38,084 nt of DNA. Origin: Pirellulales bacterium. Lineage in GTDB: Bacteria > Planctomycetota > Planctomycetia > Pirellulales > Lacipirellulaceae. Below the pieces are notes generated by a model. It ran no database searches. It was given only the letters and a program-made list of their open reading frames with translations, and was not told the origin of the DNA. The translations under genes were made by a program, and so were the position numbers. The stretch covers positions 1 through 38,084 of the forward strand of contig JAKVCB010000023.1 in the NCBI GenBank assembly GCA_022448345.1. Direction: 5' to 3'. Positions 24,763 to 34,171 of this stretch are shown here, piece after piece. Each line of letters opens with the position of its first letter. Within the stretch, counting starts at the first letter, position 1.

Positions 24763-26721
24763 ATGGCGGCTCAGGTGTCTGGTCAAATTGCTACAGTCAT
24801 GCAGGAAAAACGCCTCTTTCCGCCCACGGCGGAATTTTCGGCACATGCCCGGGTGAAGTCGTTGGATGAATACCAGGCACTCTGGGAAAATGCGGCCGCG
24901 GATCCGTCTGCATTTTGGGCTGCATTGGCCCGTGAGGAGTTGCATTGGTTTGAGCCATTTCAGGAAACGCTCGTCTGGAACGAGCCAGATGCCCAGTGGT
25001 TCGTGGGTGGCAAAACCAACGTCTCGTACAACTGCCTCGACCGTAACATTGAGGCTGGCTTGGGAGATCGCCAGGCCATTGTGTGGGAAGGGGAGCCTGG
25101 TGACCAATGTACCTTCACCTACGCTCAGCTACACGAGGAAGTGTGCAAATTTTCCAATTGCTTAAAGCAACTCGGCATTGGAAAAGGAGATGTCGTTTCG
25201 ATTTACATGCCAATGGTCCCAGAGTTGGCGATTGCCATGCTTGCCTGCGCGCGAATTGGGGCAATTCACTCGGTCATTTTTGCGGGATTCTCTGCCGAGG
25301 CGATCGCCGATCGCAATAACGACGCCAATGCCAAAATTCAGTTGACATCCGATGCAGCCTGGCGACGAGGCAAGCAGCTTCCGCTCAAGGCTATAGTTGA
25401 CGAAGCACTGGAAAAATCAAGCACTGTCCAAAAATGCGTGGTTCTCAAACGTGTCGGCAACGAAGTGCCCATGCAGTCCGGTCGAGACTTCTGGTGGCAT
25501 GAGTTGATGGAATCTGCCAGCAGCGATTGCCCAGCAGAGCCGCTCGACAGCGAGACCCCCCTGTTTATTCTCTACACAAGTGGATCGACCGGAAAACCGA
25601 AAGGGATCAAGCATACTACCGCTGGCTATAATCTCTATGTCAAGAAGAGCTTTCAATGGGTCTTTGACCATCGCGAGGATGACGTTTTCTGGTGTACGGC
25701 TGACTGCGGTTGGATCACCGGGCACAGCTACATTGTCTATGGGCCGCTTTCTGCTGGGGCCACGGTGGTAATGTATGAAGGGGCCCCCAACCATCCCGAT
25801 GAGAGTCGCTTCTGGCAGATCGTCGAAAAATACAAAGTTTCTATTTTCTATACGGCTCCGACCGCAATTCGTGCGTTTATCAAATGGGGCGATGAACATG
25901 TCACAAAACATGATCTCTCCAGTTTGCGGCTTCTTGGAACCGTTGGTGAAGGTATCAATCCCGAAGCTTGGATGTGGTATCACAAAACCATTGGCGGTGA
26001 GCGTTGTCCCATTGTTGACACGTGGTGGCAGACCGAAACAGGTGGCATCATGATGAGCCCGCTCCCTGGCGCGATTGCCACCAAGCCAGGAAGTTGTACC
26101 AAGCCACTTCCTGGTATTATTCCGGAGATCGTCGATGAGGCTGGTGATCTGGTAGATGCCAACCAAGGTGGTTGGTTAACGATTTCCCAACCGTGGCCAG
26201 GAATGCTTCGCGGGATTTGGGGTGATGAAGAACGCTACCGAGACGTTTATTGGAGTAAAGTGCCGGGTAAATACCTGGCGGGTGACAATGCGCGCTGTGA
26301 CGAAGATGACTATTACTGGATTATGGGAAGGATTGACGATGTGCTGAATGTTTCTGGTCATCGGCTGAGCACGATTGAAATTGAAAGCGCGTTGGTATCC
26401 CATCCCCTGGTGGCCGAATCGGCAGCAGTGGGCCGCCCCGACGACCTCAAAGGGGATGCGGTTGCCGTCTTTGTTGTCCTGCGTGATGCGGATCCTAATG
26501 ACGACTTGCGTAAAACGCTGAAGCAACATGTCCGAAAAGAAATCGGGGCACTTGCCCAGCCCGACGATATTCATTTTACGAACGCGTTGCCCAAGACCCG
26601 CAGTGGAAAGATTATGCGTCGACTACTGAAGGATATTGCCGCTGGTAAGGAAACGGTTGGCGATACGACAACACTTGAGGACTACAGTGTGCTTGCCAAG
26701 TTGCGTAGCGATGAGGAATAA
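24763..26721 (+). CDS. acs: acetyl-coenzyme A synthetase
   Basis: Converts acetate, ATP and CoA to acetyl-CoA through acetyl-AMP. The 652 residues match Acs: [16 protein letters not shown] near the N-terminus, the P-loop [42 protein letters not shown] (acetate pocket tryptophan), [17 protein letters not shown] (hinge) and the C-terminal [13 protein letters not shown], whose lysine is the known acetylation-control site. ATG 24763 has AAGGGGG at 24751-24757, the best Shine-Dalgarno in this stretch; the GTG at 24748 lies upstream of it. It is monocistronic, 151 bp after the glycosyltransferase, and no Pat/CobB-type regulator adjoins. Confidence 0.97.
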   Translation: MAAQVSGQIATVMQEKRLFPPTAEFSAHARVKSLDEYQALWENAAADPSAFWAALAREELHWFEPFQETLVWNEPDAQWFVGGKTNVSYNCLDRNIEAGLGDRQAIVWEGEPGDQCTFTYAQLHEEVCKFSNCLKQLGIGKGDVVSIYMPMVPELAIAMLACARIGAIHSVIFAGFSAEAIADRNNDANAKIQLTSDAAWRRGKQLPLKAIVDEALEKSSTVQKCVVLKRVGNEVPMQSGRDFWWHELMESASSDCPAEPLDSETPLFILYTSGSTGKPKGIKHTTAGYNLYVKKSFQWVFDHREDDVFWCTADCGWITGHSYIVYGPLSAGATVVMYEGAPNHPDESRFWQIVEKYKVSIFYTAPTAIRAFIKWGDEHVTKHDLSSLRLLGTVGEGINPEAWMWYHKTIGGERCPIVDTWWQTETGGIMMSPLPGAIATKPGSCTKPLPGIIPEIVDEAGDLVDANQGGWLTISQPWPGMLRGIWGDEERYRDVYWSKVPGKYLAGDNARCDEDDYYWIMGRIDDVLNVSGHRLSTIEIESALVSHPLVAESAAVGRPDDLKGDAVAVFVVLRDADPNDDLRKTLKQHVRKEIGALAQPDDIHFTNALPKTRSGKIMRRLLKDIAAGKETVGDTTTLEDYSVLAKLRSDEE

Positions 26722-27338
26722 ACGGCATCCCTCCACGAAGACCTCTTGGTTCTTTGTCGATAGGCCTGGTGGATTGGGACGTCACCCTTGACCTGTTTAG
26801 CGCTCTTTAGCGGTACTGGGGCTCGATCTGGTTGGCTGTGAAATCTCGGCGTTGTGGTCCATCGTCAGATCGGATTTCTTCAGCTTTGTTTCGGGATGGA
26901 AGTCTTTGAAGACTCCGCTGCATCAGCAGGAATCCAGAGTGGCTTACTCTGCGTAATTTCGATTTGGCGGTTCCCGTTGTGTTACCTTCCCGGAAATAGG
27001 ATGTTTGGTTTATGCGCAAGACCGCATGGTCGTGCTTGCGGTCTATCAGGCGACTCCGTGGTTGCGAGTTCGACTAGAATCAACACCCGCTTATCTGGGG
27101 ACTCTGGTTATTTCTTTCCTTAAGCTGGTGGGTTTGGTATCTATCGGTGTCGGCTCTGTGGGGCTATATTTGGTCTTGGATACTAATCGAGGCAGACAAT
27201 TCAAGGATGCCATGTTTTCTCCAGTCGGGCAAAAGATTCCGAGGGGTGGCGAGGTTGAAGTTGCCCTTGTTGTTTCCGTTTTTTAACTGGAGATAGCGTT
27301 CTGATAAAACGTCGATCAAACACGACAAGGGGGTTCCG
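26722..27338. other. intergenic region, ~615 bp, with a doubtful small membrane ORF
   Basis: No gene is securely identified. A 93-codon plus-strand frame at 27005-27286 encodes one hydrophobic stretch (TLVISFLKLVGLVSIGVGSVGLYLVL) but has no recognised family and no Shine-Dalgarno; it may be chance or a remnant. No T-run terminator for acs is visible. The stretch ends with AAGGGGG at 27327-27333, the ribosome-binding site of the next gene. Confidence 0.4.
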
Positions 27339-28502
27339 TTGAGTGCAGATGAGATCCAAAGGCTTTCGAAGCGGGGTACCACGCCCAGCCTGGCAGAAGA
27401 ATTTCACCGGCGGGCAAAGGCGTTAGAGGCCCAAGGCGAACGAGTTATCTATTTGCAGGTTGGACAGCCCAGTACGAGTGCCCCCGCGGCGGCATTGGAA
27501 GCCATCCAACGCGAAAGTGAAATCTCGATTCTCGGATACACCGGCGCTGCTGGGATACCCGAATTGCGTGAACGGTTGGCCCGCCACTACCAGGAACGGT
27601 ATGGAGTGGAGGTCAGTTCCGAACGGATCATTGTGACCTTGGGTGCCTCTGGCGCCATGTTGCTGGCCCTGATCAGCTGTTTTGAGAAGGGAGCCCGTGT
27701 TGCTATTGGACAACCGTTTTACTATGCGTACCGTCATGCGATGCCCACGGTCGACATCGAATGTGTTCCCTTTTACCCTTCCGAGGAAACTCATTTCCAA
27801 CCTACTGTGGCAGACCTGGAGGCAATTGAGGGAAAAATCGACGGATTAGTTTTTGCAAGTCCAGGAAATCCGACGGGGTCGATGATGCCGCCCGACCAGT
27901 TTGCCGAGGTCGCAGACTATTGTCGGCAGAAGGGAATCCAGCTTATCTCCGATGAAATTTATCACGACATCATTTTTGACAACGATGTTCCTCAAACTAC
28001 GGCCGTAGCACACTCCGATGACGCAATTGTCATCAACAGCTTTTCGAAATACTATTCCATGCCAGGCTGGCGCCTTGGTTGGATGGTTGTTCCCGAGTAT
28101 CTCTCAGAACCGGTTACTCATCTTGCTCACAACCTCTATATCTGCCCTTCGGCACCTTCCCAATTTGGGGCGATCGAGGCCCTGAACTGTCGTGAAGAAC
28201 TTGACAAACACGTTGTTCGTTATGCCCGAAATCGCGATATTCTTTTGCGAGAAATGCCCCGTTTGGGTTTTGACCGGTTTGCGGCACCACACGGAGCTTT
28301 TTATCTCTATTGTCACGTGAAGCACATGCATGAAGACAGCGCTAAATTTGCAATTGACATGCTTGAAGGCTGCGGAGTCCTGGCTGCGCCGGGGACAGAT
28401 TTTTCTCCCCGGGATGGCCACCATTTCATGCGTTTCTCATACGCTGGTTCCACGGAGGATATCGAAGAAGGGATACGCCGTATTGAAAAATGGCGGTCCT
28501 GA
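27339..28502 (+). CDS. class I aminotransferase (aspartate/aromatic-type)
   Basis: A PLP enzyme of fold type I, 387 residues, distinct from the AlaC-like gene at 10.2 kb. Visible: the N-terminal IYLQVGQPSTSAP, YTGAAGIPELRERLARHY, PGNPTG at 175-180, Asp205 and Tyr208 in SDEIYHD, Lys237 in NSFSKYYSMPGWRLGW, and the substrate-carboxylate arginine in MRFSYA. This is the aspartate aminotransferase subgroup I-gamma pattern; the amino donor cannot be resolved. TTG 27339 is the start, supported by AAGGGGG at 27327-27333, 5 bases away. It is followed 154 bp later by glpD. Confidence 0.88.
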   Translation: MSADEIQRLSKRGTTPSLAEEFHRRAKALEAQGERVIYLQVGQPSTSAPAAALEAIQRESEISILGYTGAAGIPELRERLARHYQERYGVEVSSERIIVTLGASGAMLLALISCFEKGARVAIGQPFYYAYRHAMPTVDIECVPFYPSEETHFQPTVADLEAIEGKIDGLVFASPGNPTGSMMPPDQFAEVADYCRQKGIQLISDEIYHDIIFDNDVPQTTAVAHSDDAIVINSFSKYYSMPGWRLGWMVVPEYLSEPVTHLAHNLYICPSAPSQFGAIEALNCREELDKHVVRYARNRDILLREMPRLGFDRFAAPHGAFYLYCHVKHMHEDSAKFAIDMLEGCGVLAAPGTDFSPRDGHHFMRFSYAGSTEDIEEGIRRIEKWRS

Positions 28503-28656
28503 TGATTTCTTTCAGTGACATGGCTGCACCGACTTCCGTAGGACAGAAGCAGCAGGCGGCTGGTAAACAGTACGAGCAGTAGAAAACCTGATAGTGTGAT
28601 GTGCCTGTGGAGGAAGTTCACGCAGATTGACTTGCACTGTACATGGAGCGGGCCCT

Positions 28657-30231
28657 ATGAATCGGCTTGACATGATATCACGACTTCGCTCTGAGTCGTT
28701 CGATGTTGCCATTATCGGAGGGGGTGCTACAGGGCTCGGTATCGCGGTCGACTCGGCAAGCCGCGGTTACCGCACCGCGCTACTGGAAGCACATGATTTT
28801 GCAAAAGCAACCTCCAGTCGTAGTACCAAGCTTGTTCATGGTGGTGTGCGTTACCTTGAGCAACTTGACCTTTCGCTTGTCACCGAGGCACTTCGTGAGC
28901 GGGGGATTATGTGTCGCAATGCCCCGCATCTGGTGAGCAATTTAGCCTTCATCATTCCCCAGTACAAATGGTGGGAGGGACCCTTCTATGGCGTGGGGAT
29001 GAAATTCTACGATGCACTTGCGGGTGAATTAAACATTGAGAAAAGTACCCGACTCAATCGCACAGAGACCATTGCTGCGATTCCGAATGTCCAGCAAGAA
29101 GGTTTGCTGGGTGGCATTAAGTACCACGATGGGCAATTTGATGATGCCCGCATGGCCGTAACCCTTGCCACCACCGCTGCCGAACAAGGTGCTGCAATCG
29201 CAAACTACCTCGAAGTTACTGGTTTTTTGAAGGAAGATGACACAGTCGTTGGAGTGGTTGCCAAAGAGAACGAGTCACAGGAAGAATTTCAGGTGCACGC
29301 GAAGGTGGTTGTTAACGCGACAGGTATTTTTTCGGACCGAATGCGGAAAATGGATGACCCGGATGCGGACGAAAAAATTGAGCCTGCACAGGGAGTTCAT
29401 CTTGTGCTCGACCGTTCCTTTTTACGCGGTGACAGTGCCATTATGGTGCCTCACACTGACGATGGGCGCGTGCTATTCGTGATTCCCTGGCACGATCGGG
29501 TTCTCGTGGGGACTACCGATACACCCATGCAACAGGCACAACTGGAACCGCGTCCCCTGCCAGAGGAGGTCGAATTCATTCTCAGAAATGCAGGACGCTA
29601 CCTCCAGAACAACCCTTCTTCCGAAGATGTGTTGTGTGCTTTTGCCGGTCAGCGTCCGTTGGTCCATCCCGGTGGTAAATCGGGGAAGACAAAGTCAATT
29701 TCGCGACGTCACGAAGTCTTTGTGAGTAGGACTGGCCTGGTGAGTGTGACTGGTGGTAAATGGACAATTTACCGAAAAATGGCGGAAGATGCGATGAAAC
29801 ATGTGATCGAAGTTGGCCAACTCGCTCCCCAGGATTGTTGTACCGAGCAACTTCACTTGCACGGTTATCTCGATCCAAGTTCTCTCGATTCCTTAGATCA
29901 GGATCATTTGCGTGCTTATGGGGCAGATGCCGAACAACTCAAGCAGATTGGTGAAAAAGAGCCCCGGCTTGCCAAAACATTGCATCCAGCTCTCCCCTAC
30001 ACTGGTGCTGAAGTCGCTTGGGCGGTACGTCACGAAATGGCAATCTGTCTCGAAGACATTCTGGCACGACGTACCCGGTCGTTACTGCTCGATGTTAAGG
30101 CCTCCTGCGAGGCAGCAGAGTCTGTTGCAGAGATTATGGCAAACGAACTTTCCTGCGATAACAAATGGGTGAGCAGTCAGGTTGCAGCCTACCGTGAATT
30201 TGCAGAGGGCTACTTGCTCAAAACCATTTGA
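28657..30231 (+). CDS. glpD: aerobic glycerol-3-phosphate dehydrogenase
   Basis: FAD-dependent, membrane-associated enzyme oxidising glycerol 3-phosphate to dihydroxyacetone phosphate and feeding electrons to quinone. The 524-residue product has the FAD motif VAIIGGGATGLGIAVDSASRG, then KATSSRSTKLVHGGVRYLEQ, PWHDRVLVGTTDTP, the substrate region FAGQRPLV, and VSRTGLVSVTGGKWTIYRKMAEDA, all GlpD-specific. The C-terminal helical DUF-like domain (YTGAEVAWAVRHEMAICLEDILARRTR) is complete. ATG 28657 has GGAG at 28645-28648; the ORF upstream to 28627 adds ten residues. No glycerol kinase or facilitator is adjacent. Confidence 0.95.
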   Translation: MNRLDMISRLRSESFDVAIIGGGATGLGIAVDSASRGYRTALLEAHDFAKATSSRSTKLVHGGVRYLEQLDLSLVTEALRERGIMCRNAPHLVSNLAFIIPQYKWWEGPFYGVGMKFYDALAGELNIEKSTRLNRTETIAAIPNVQQEGLLGGIKYHDGQFDDARMAVTLATTAAEQGAAIANYLEVTGFLKEDDTVVGVVAKENESQEEFQVHAKVVVNATGIFSDRMRKMDDPDADEKIEPAQGVHLVLDRSFLRGDSAIMVPHTDDGRVLFVIPWHDRVLVGTTDTPMQQAQLEPRPLPEEVEFILRNAGRYLQNNPSSEDVLCAFAGQRPLVHPGGKSGKTKSISRRHEVFVSRTGLVSVTGGKWTIYRKMAEDAMKHVIEVGQLAPQDCCTEQLHLHGYLDPSSLDSLDQDHLRAYGADAEQLKQIGEKEPRLAKTLHPALPYTGAEVAWAVRHEMAICLEDILARRTRSLLLDVKASCEAAESVAEIMANELSCDNKWVSSQVAAYREFAEGYLLKTI

Positions 30232-30396
30232 AGCGTTGCCAGTCTTAGCTCAAACCAACCGAGATCCAATTTGCAGGTCTCAGGGGTCACGGTGCGGGGC
30301 CAGGGAAGTCCTTCTTTCGGGCGACGTTCTTAAACCCCCAGTCAGGAGTTGCCGCCCCAGAGCTAATGGGCTCTGATGCCGATGAGCCAAGATCAC

Positions 30397-30432
30397 AAAA
30401 AAGCCTGCCCAACTTGTGTTGAGCAGGCCTTG
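30397..30432 (-). terminator. rho-independent terminator of the basic-repeat/PDZ gene
   Basis: On the minus strand the stem GCCTGCTCAAC/GTTGGGCAGGC, with loop ACAA and one G-T pair, is followed directly by six T residues. It lies 18 bases past the stop of the minus-strand PDZ gene. The plus-strand reading lacks a T-run, so it does not serve glpD. Confidence 0.92.
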
Positions 30433-30449
30433 TCCCCAATTCGTAACAC

Positions 30450-31940
30450 CTAGTAAGACAATCGGTCTATTTGTTGTAGAGTGACATAAACCAGTGTTGG
30501 TTCATCACTGCCTTCACGAATCACTTCCAGTTCCAGGTGACCGCCGGAAGTTTGGATCGCGTAGGGTAAAACGGATTCATCTTCGATGCCTTGTCCATTG
30601 ATACTGACAATCAAGTCGCCCTGTCTCAAACCGGCAAAGGCTGCCGGGGAATTTGGCTTAACGTCTTGGACGCCATAAGCTGCCATGTCCGGGACTAAGA
30701 TGCAATCAATACCAAAGTACCAGCTGCTGCTCACATATCCATTAATCGGTGGACAGGAAATTACCTGGTACCGACATGGCGTCCAGCATTGCCAGTAGTT
30801 GGGGGAGTAACAGTGGTCCCACCAGTGACAATGGTTCCGCTGCCAGTGACCACCGATGACAAAATTAATCCACCAGTGACAACCTGAACGTAGTGACAAC
30901 CTTCGGATCGCAAAAGTTTTTGCCCGCCGTGCCTGGGGGACTTGGAGTTGTCTATTGCCGCTATTGCGTACATCACCGAACTTGCCACGGAACTTTTCAA
31001 GTTTCAGAGACCTGAACTTGCCTTTGCCATGGTGGTCGACCCAACGGTCGAAATTGCGGATTCCTTCCAGCTTGTTGGCATTACGCCGTTTGCGATTCTT
31101 GTCGATCCGGTTGGGGTTATATAAGTTGAGGTTGACGTTTCGAGGTGCTGTGACGGTGCCGTGTTTTGAGGCTCGTTCAATATCAGAAATCTTTGATTCT
31201 CGTTTGGAAATACGGTCTTTTAAAGCGCGCCTGGCGTCACGAACCCTGGCATCTCGCTTAGCGTCGCGATTTTTCGATTTTCGCTTGGGATTAGGATCTT
31301 TTGCAGCGTGCCTGGCGTCACGAACCTTGGCGTCTCGCTTGGCGTCGCGATTTTTTGATTTTCGCTTGGGATTAGGATCTTTTGCAGCGTGCCGGGTGTC
31401 ACGAACCTTGGCATCTCGCTTGGCGTTACGGTTGTTGGATACCCGCTTGGGATTAGGGGCTTTTGAAGCGCGCCGGTTGTCGCGAACCCTGGCATCTCTC
31501 TTGGCGTTGCGATTTTTTGGTTCTGGATTAGGGTTAGGGTGTTGTGAAGCGCGCCGGGTGTCACGGATTTTCGAGCTTTGCTTTGAAGAACGAACTTTCG
31601 AAGATCCTTTTGTGGGAGGGCTCTTTAATGATCGGCGAGAGGAGTGAACCTTTGAAGATCGTTTTGAGGCGGGCTGTTGACGAGTTGATGTGGATGAACC
31701 TTTTCTCGAAGACCGGCCCTCTTTACTGGAGTTCTTCGACGACCTGGAAAATTTTTTTCCAGATGAGGGTGCGCGAGACTTGTTTCGGACCTTTGTCGTA
31801 CGTGGTGGTTTGACGCCCTTCGACGACCGGCGTTGCTGAGAACTTTTCTGGCGAGAGTCCTTGGCCAGACTGACAGTTGCAGGTATTACCATCAGGACAG
31901 ATAACATCGCCACGGCGATCAAATAAATAAAACGGAACAC
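30450..31940 (-). CDS. secreted basic-repeat protein with C-terminal PDZ domain
   Basis: A 496-residue protein of unusual build. Residues 1-26 are a signal peptide (hydrophobic IYLIAVAMLSVLMVIPA, cleavage near SLA-KD). Residues 27-125 are Ser/Lys/Arg-rich and histone H1-like. Residues 126-260 are five 27-residue repeats beginning RDxRRAxK and ending NRxAKRDAKV. Residues 261-350 are basic. Residues 353-398 are packed with Trp, His and Cys (GCHWW, HCHWWDHC, QCWTPC). Residues ~405-490 are a PDZ domain (VPDMAAYGVQDVKPNSPAAFAGLRQGDLIVSINGQ). I infer an exported protein in which the basic stretch binds polyanions, such as acidic polysaccharide or extracellular DNA, and the PDZ binds a peptide or protein. 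No catalytic domain is visible. The gene ends at a clear terminator. Repeat number may vary between strains. Confidence 0.85.
   Translation of the reverse strand: MFRFIYLIAVAMLSVLMVIPATVSLAKDSRQKSSQQRRSSKGVKPPRTTKVRNKSRAPSSGKKFSRSSKNSSKEGRSSRKGSSTSTRQQPASKRSSKVHSSRRSLKSPPTKGSSKVRSSKQSSKIRDTRRASQHPNPNPEPKNRNAKRDARVRDNRRASKAPNPKRVSNNRNAKRDAKVRDTRHAAKDPNPKRKSKNRDAKRDAKVRDARHAAKDPNPKRKSKNRDAKRDARVRDARRALKDRISKRESKISDIERASKHGTVTAPRNVNLNLYNPNRIDKNRKRRNANKLEGIRNFDRWVDHHGKGKFRSLKLEKFRGKFGDVRNSGNRQLQVPQARRAKTFAIRRLSLRSGCHWWINFVIGGHWQRNHCHWWDHCYSPNYWQCWTPCRYQVISCPPINGYVSSSWYFGIDCILVPDMAAYGVQDVKPNSPAAFAGLRQGDLIVSINGQGIEDESVLPYAIQTSGGHLELEVIREGSDEPTLVYVTLQQIDRLSY
31161..31565 (-). repeat. coding tandem repeat, 5 x 81 bp
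   Basis: Five in-phase 81-bp units encode residues 126-152, 153-179, 180-206, 207-233 and 234-260 of the secreted PDZ protein. Units 3 and 4 are nearly identical in DNA; units 1 and 5 are more diverged, the pattern expected from recent central expansion. The mirror-image open frame on the plus strand is a by-product of the composition. Confidence 0.9.
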
Positions 31941-32534
31941 GGCAGACCTTTCTTAAGTTGGAAACGATACAGTTTTTAGAACTATGGTCTGAGTTGTCGC
32001 TAGATTTGTGCCAAAGTCTCTTCCAGTTGGGCAAGAACGGCGCCAATTTGTTCCCCAGTAAATGTCGCAACACGTTGTTGCAAAACAGGTTAACACTCAT
32101 TGTGGGTGGTCGTTGAACCACTGGTTAAACTCTTTGGAGGCGACCGGTTTCGAGGTTGGGCACAAGACGTTGGATAGTCATTTTGACGACACGATGTCCT
32201 GATTTGAGATTCAACCAGCCGTCCGTTGGTGGTCACTGCGAACTAGCGGTGACCACCCCTTACGGAAGATCCACAGTTCGCTAACAGGTACTGGGCGTCG
32301 GTGTTGAAACCAGTGCCGCTGGAAAATGGTTTCCACCATATCTTGGAAGTGTTAGCGGCTTTGAAAGACGTTTGTGAGACCGCAATCATCAAACGGATGG
32401 CTGTGATTGTCACTCCTTTGTGGTGGTTGATAGCCCCAACCTCTGGATGGTGAAACATGGATAGTAAACACGGGCTTCGTGTCAGGTGAGCGTGGCGCTG
32501 CAGAGAGCTTGCTCTCTCTCAAGGCCCAAAGAAG
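31941..32534. other. intergenic region, ~590 bp, with one strong hairpin
   Basis: Divergent spacer between the PDZ gene (minus) and the SGNH hydrolase gene (plus). No gene recognised. The best structure is the 12-bp stem at 32228-32257. Promoters for both neighbours presumably lie here, but no clear -35/-10 pair was found. Confidence 0.5.
32228..32257. repeat. perfect hairpin, 12-bp stem
   Basis: GGTGGTCACTGC (32228-32239), a 6-nt loop, then GCGGTGACCACC (32246-32257): eleven Watson-Crick pairs and one G-T. There is no T-run on either side, so it is not an ordinary intrinsic terminator. It could be a dimeric protein operator or part of an RNA. Confidence 0.75.
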
Positions 32535-33515
32535 GTGGCAGGGCAGGAGGCCGTGTGGGGCATAAAAGCAGATTTAGGAACAGTGCCGAAATGTTTGATC
32601 TTGTTGAAAATCGTGCTTTCAGACACTCCGCTTGACACGCGCTCGGAAATTGCCAAACTCAATCGCATGAAAAAAGATTGGTGGGACAAAGAGTTTCATA
32701 CACTGGTTACACTCGGTGAAAGTACTACCGCTGGTGGTTGGGCCGATTGTGCAGAGCGAGCATGGCCAAGCCAGTTGGCCCGCACGATCAACGAGTTTCA
32801 GCGCGTGCCGGTACAGTTAGTCAATGTGGGAATTGGCGGCAATATCCTTTCATCAAAAAGTGCCGGCTATGATTTGGGGAAGCCGTCTGCGATGGATCGG
32901 GTCGACAAGCACGTCTTTACCTACAGGCCAGATCTGCTGATTATCTCGTATGGGCTGAACGATGCTTGCCATGGCACTCCGCTCGATCTGTTTTGTGACG
33001 AACTGGCTGTATTGATTGGAATGGTTCGCCAAACCATTGAGCCGCTGATTGTTTTGCCAGGTCCTTACTATATGTACGCCTTCGATTATCCAGGATGCGA
33101 GGCCAACCTGGAGGTGTTTCACCAGTTCAACGAAGGCATCAGTCAGATTGCCGAGCAGATGGGGTGCCTGTACGTTGATTTGATGGAGGCCTATGGGAGT
33201 GCCGACTGGTTGGTACACCAGGACGGCATGCACGCGAATAGCCTGGGACACCGCGTTGTTGCCAACAAGATTTTCGAGGTCTTGGCGGCAAATTGCTCCG
33301 GCTTGTCGTTAGAAACCAGGGAATTGGAACCGTTCATATCGCGGTGGCGTGACGAACGAGCTTTGCAGCGGGACTACGGCATTTATTTTGACGATACGCC
33401 GACCCCAACGGGAAGTACCGTCTTGGATCGTAATTTGGCCAGGCCTGTCGGCAAGACCACGTTGCCAGCCGATCATGGTAAGCCGTTGCCATCCGATCGT
33501 GGCAAGCCAACGTAA
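32535..33515 (+). CDS. SGNH/GDSL-type hydrolase
   Basis: An esterase/lipase-like hydrolase acting perhaps on acyl or acetyl groups of glycans. The four SGNH blocks are visible: block I LGESTTAGGW (Ser nucleophile, GES for GDS), block II with GIGGN, block III GLNDACHG, and block V with Asp and His in QDGMHANSLGHRVV. The domain spans about residues 55-255. The C-terminal ~65 residues are extended and end with two imperfect Gly-Lys-Pro units (HGKPLPSDRGKP). No signal peptide is visible. The start is uncertain: GTG 32535 is used, but GTG 32613 or ATG 32667 would keep the whole catalytic domain. The two glycosyltransferases downstream suggest a role in surface polysaccharide decoration. Confidence 0.82.
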   Translation: MAGQEAVWGIKADLGTVPKCLILLKIVLSDTPLDTRSEIAKLNRMKKDWWDKEFHTLVTLGESTTAGGWADCAERAWPSQLARTINEFQRVPVQLVNVGIGGNILSSKSAGYDLGKPSAMDRVDKHVFTYRPDLLIISYGLNDACHGTPLDLFCDELAVLIGMVRQTIEPLIVLPGPYYMYAFDYPGCEANLEVFHQFNEGISQIAEQMGCLYVDLMEAYGSADWLVHQDGMHANSLGHRVVANKIFEVLAANCSGLSLETRELEPFISRWRDERALQRDYGIYFDDTPTPTGSTVLDRNLARPVGKTTLPADHGKPLPSDRGKPT

Positions 33516-34171
33516 AAACGACTCCGCTTGCAAAACCAGTCGATCTTGTTCTCAACAGGACTGGGTTCCACTGGTCAGAACTTCCTGAAACACGGTCGGT
33601 CTAGTCCAACGGGGTAATTTCTGCGGAGAAAAATGGCGCGAGAAATGCGATGGACCGGTTGTCGTCTGGAAGAACACCGCGTACCGGTCGAACTCCAAGC
33701 CAAGACTTTTTTCCATCGCAACTTCGGTCGCCGCCAGTCGTAGGTTTCTTCAATACGGACTCCCGTCATAAAGATCTTTAGATTGTCTAAACCAAGCACG
33801 TAGAGGGTCAGGGTGCGCCAGTCGTGCCCGCTTGCCGGTAAGTACACCGGTCATGGTCAGCAACTGCCGAACGAATGCTCCATACGATTTTGTCCACCTG
33901 TTGGAATGACTCCAGCACGAATTCTAGGTTGTAACGAGGAGGGCTTGCAGGAGAGTGACAGGGTGGCACTAGCTAGCACCCGGCTCGCTAACCGATACGT
34001 ACCGAATATTCCATAAAATGCATCCAGTTATCCTAAGTAGTACAACAGTTCGTGGACGATAACGGGGGGGAGGGTCCAGGCCTCAACGACAGACAGCTGC
34101 TTAAGGAAAGAGTTGTTGGTCCGTTGCGGATGAGATGGGTGCCGTCCAGCTTTTCAACCAGCGCACAGGTC
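33516..34171. other. intergenic region, ~655 bp, possible degraded minus-strand gene
   Basis: No intact gene recognised. On the minus strand around 33554-33847 two overlapping frames read like one protein broken at an A6 run (33706-33711). The first gives TLYVLGLDNLKIFMTGV..YDWRRPKLRWKK, and the -1 frame then continues SLGLEFDRYAVFFQTT. No family was identified. Elsewhere only short chance frames are seen. Confidence 0.35.

Noticed and set aside
27005-27286. 93-codon frame with one hydrophobic helix, possibly a SecE-like protein
   Set aside because: The SecE WPSR signature and the usual tRNA-Trp/nusG context are absent, so I did not call it a gene.
31161-31565. Regular 81-bp repeats as a CRISPR array
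   Set aside because: Units are contiguous without spacers, in phase with a protein, and no cas gene is present.
30955-31647. 230-codon plus-strand frame opposite the basic-repeat gene
   Set aside because: It exists because the 81-bp repeats are stop-free on both strands. The minus-strand gene has a signal peptide, PDZ domain and terminator.
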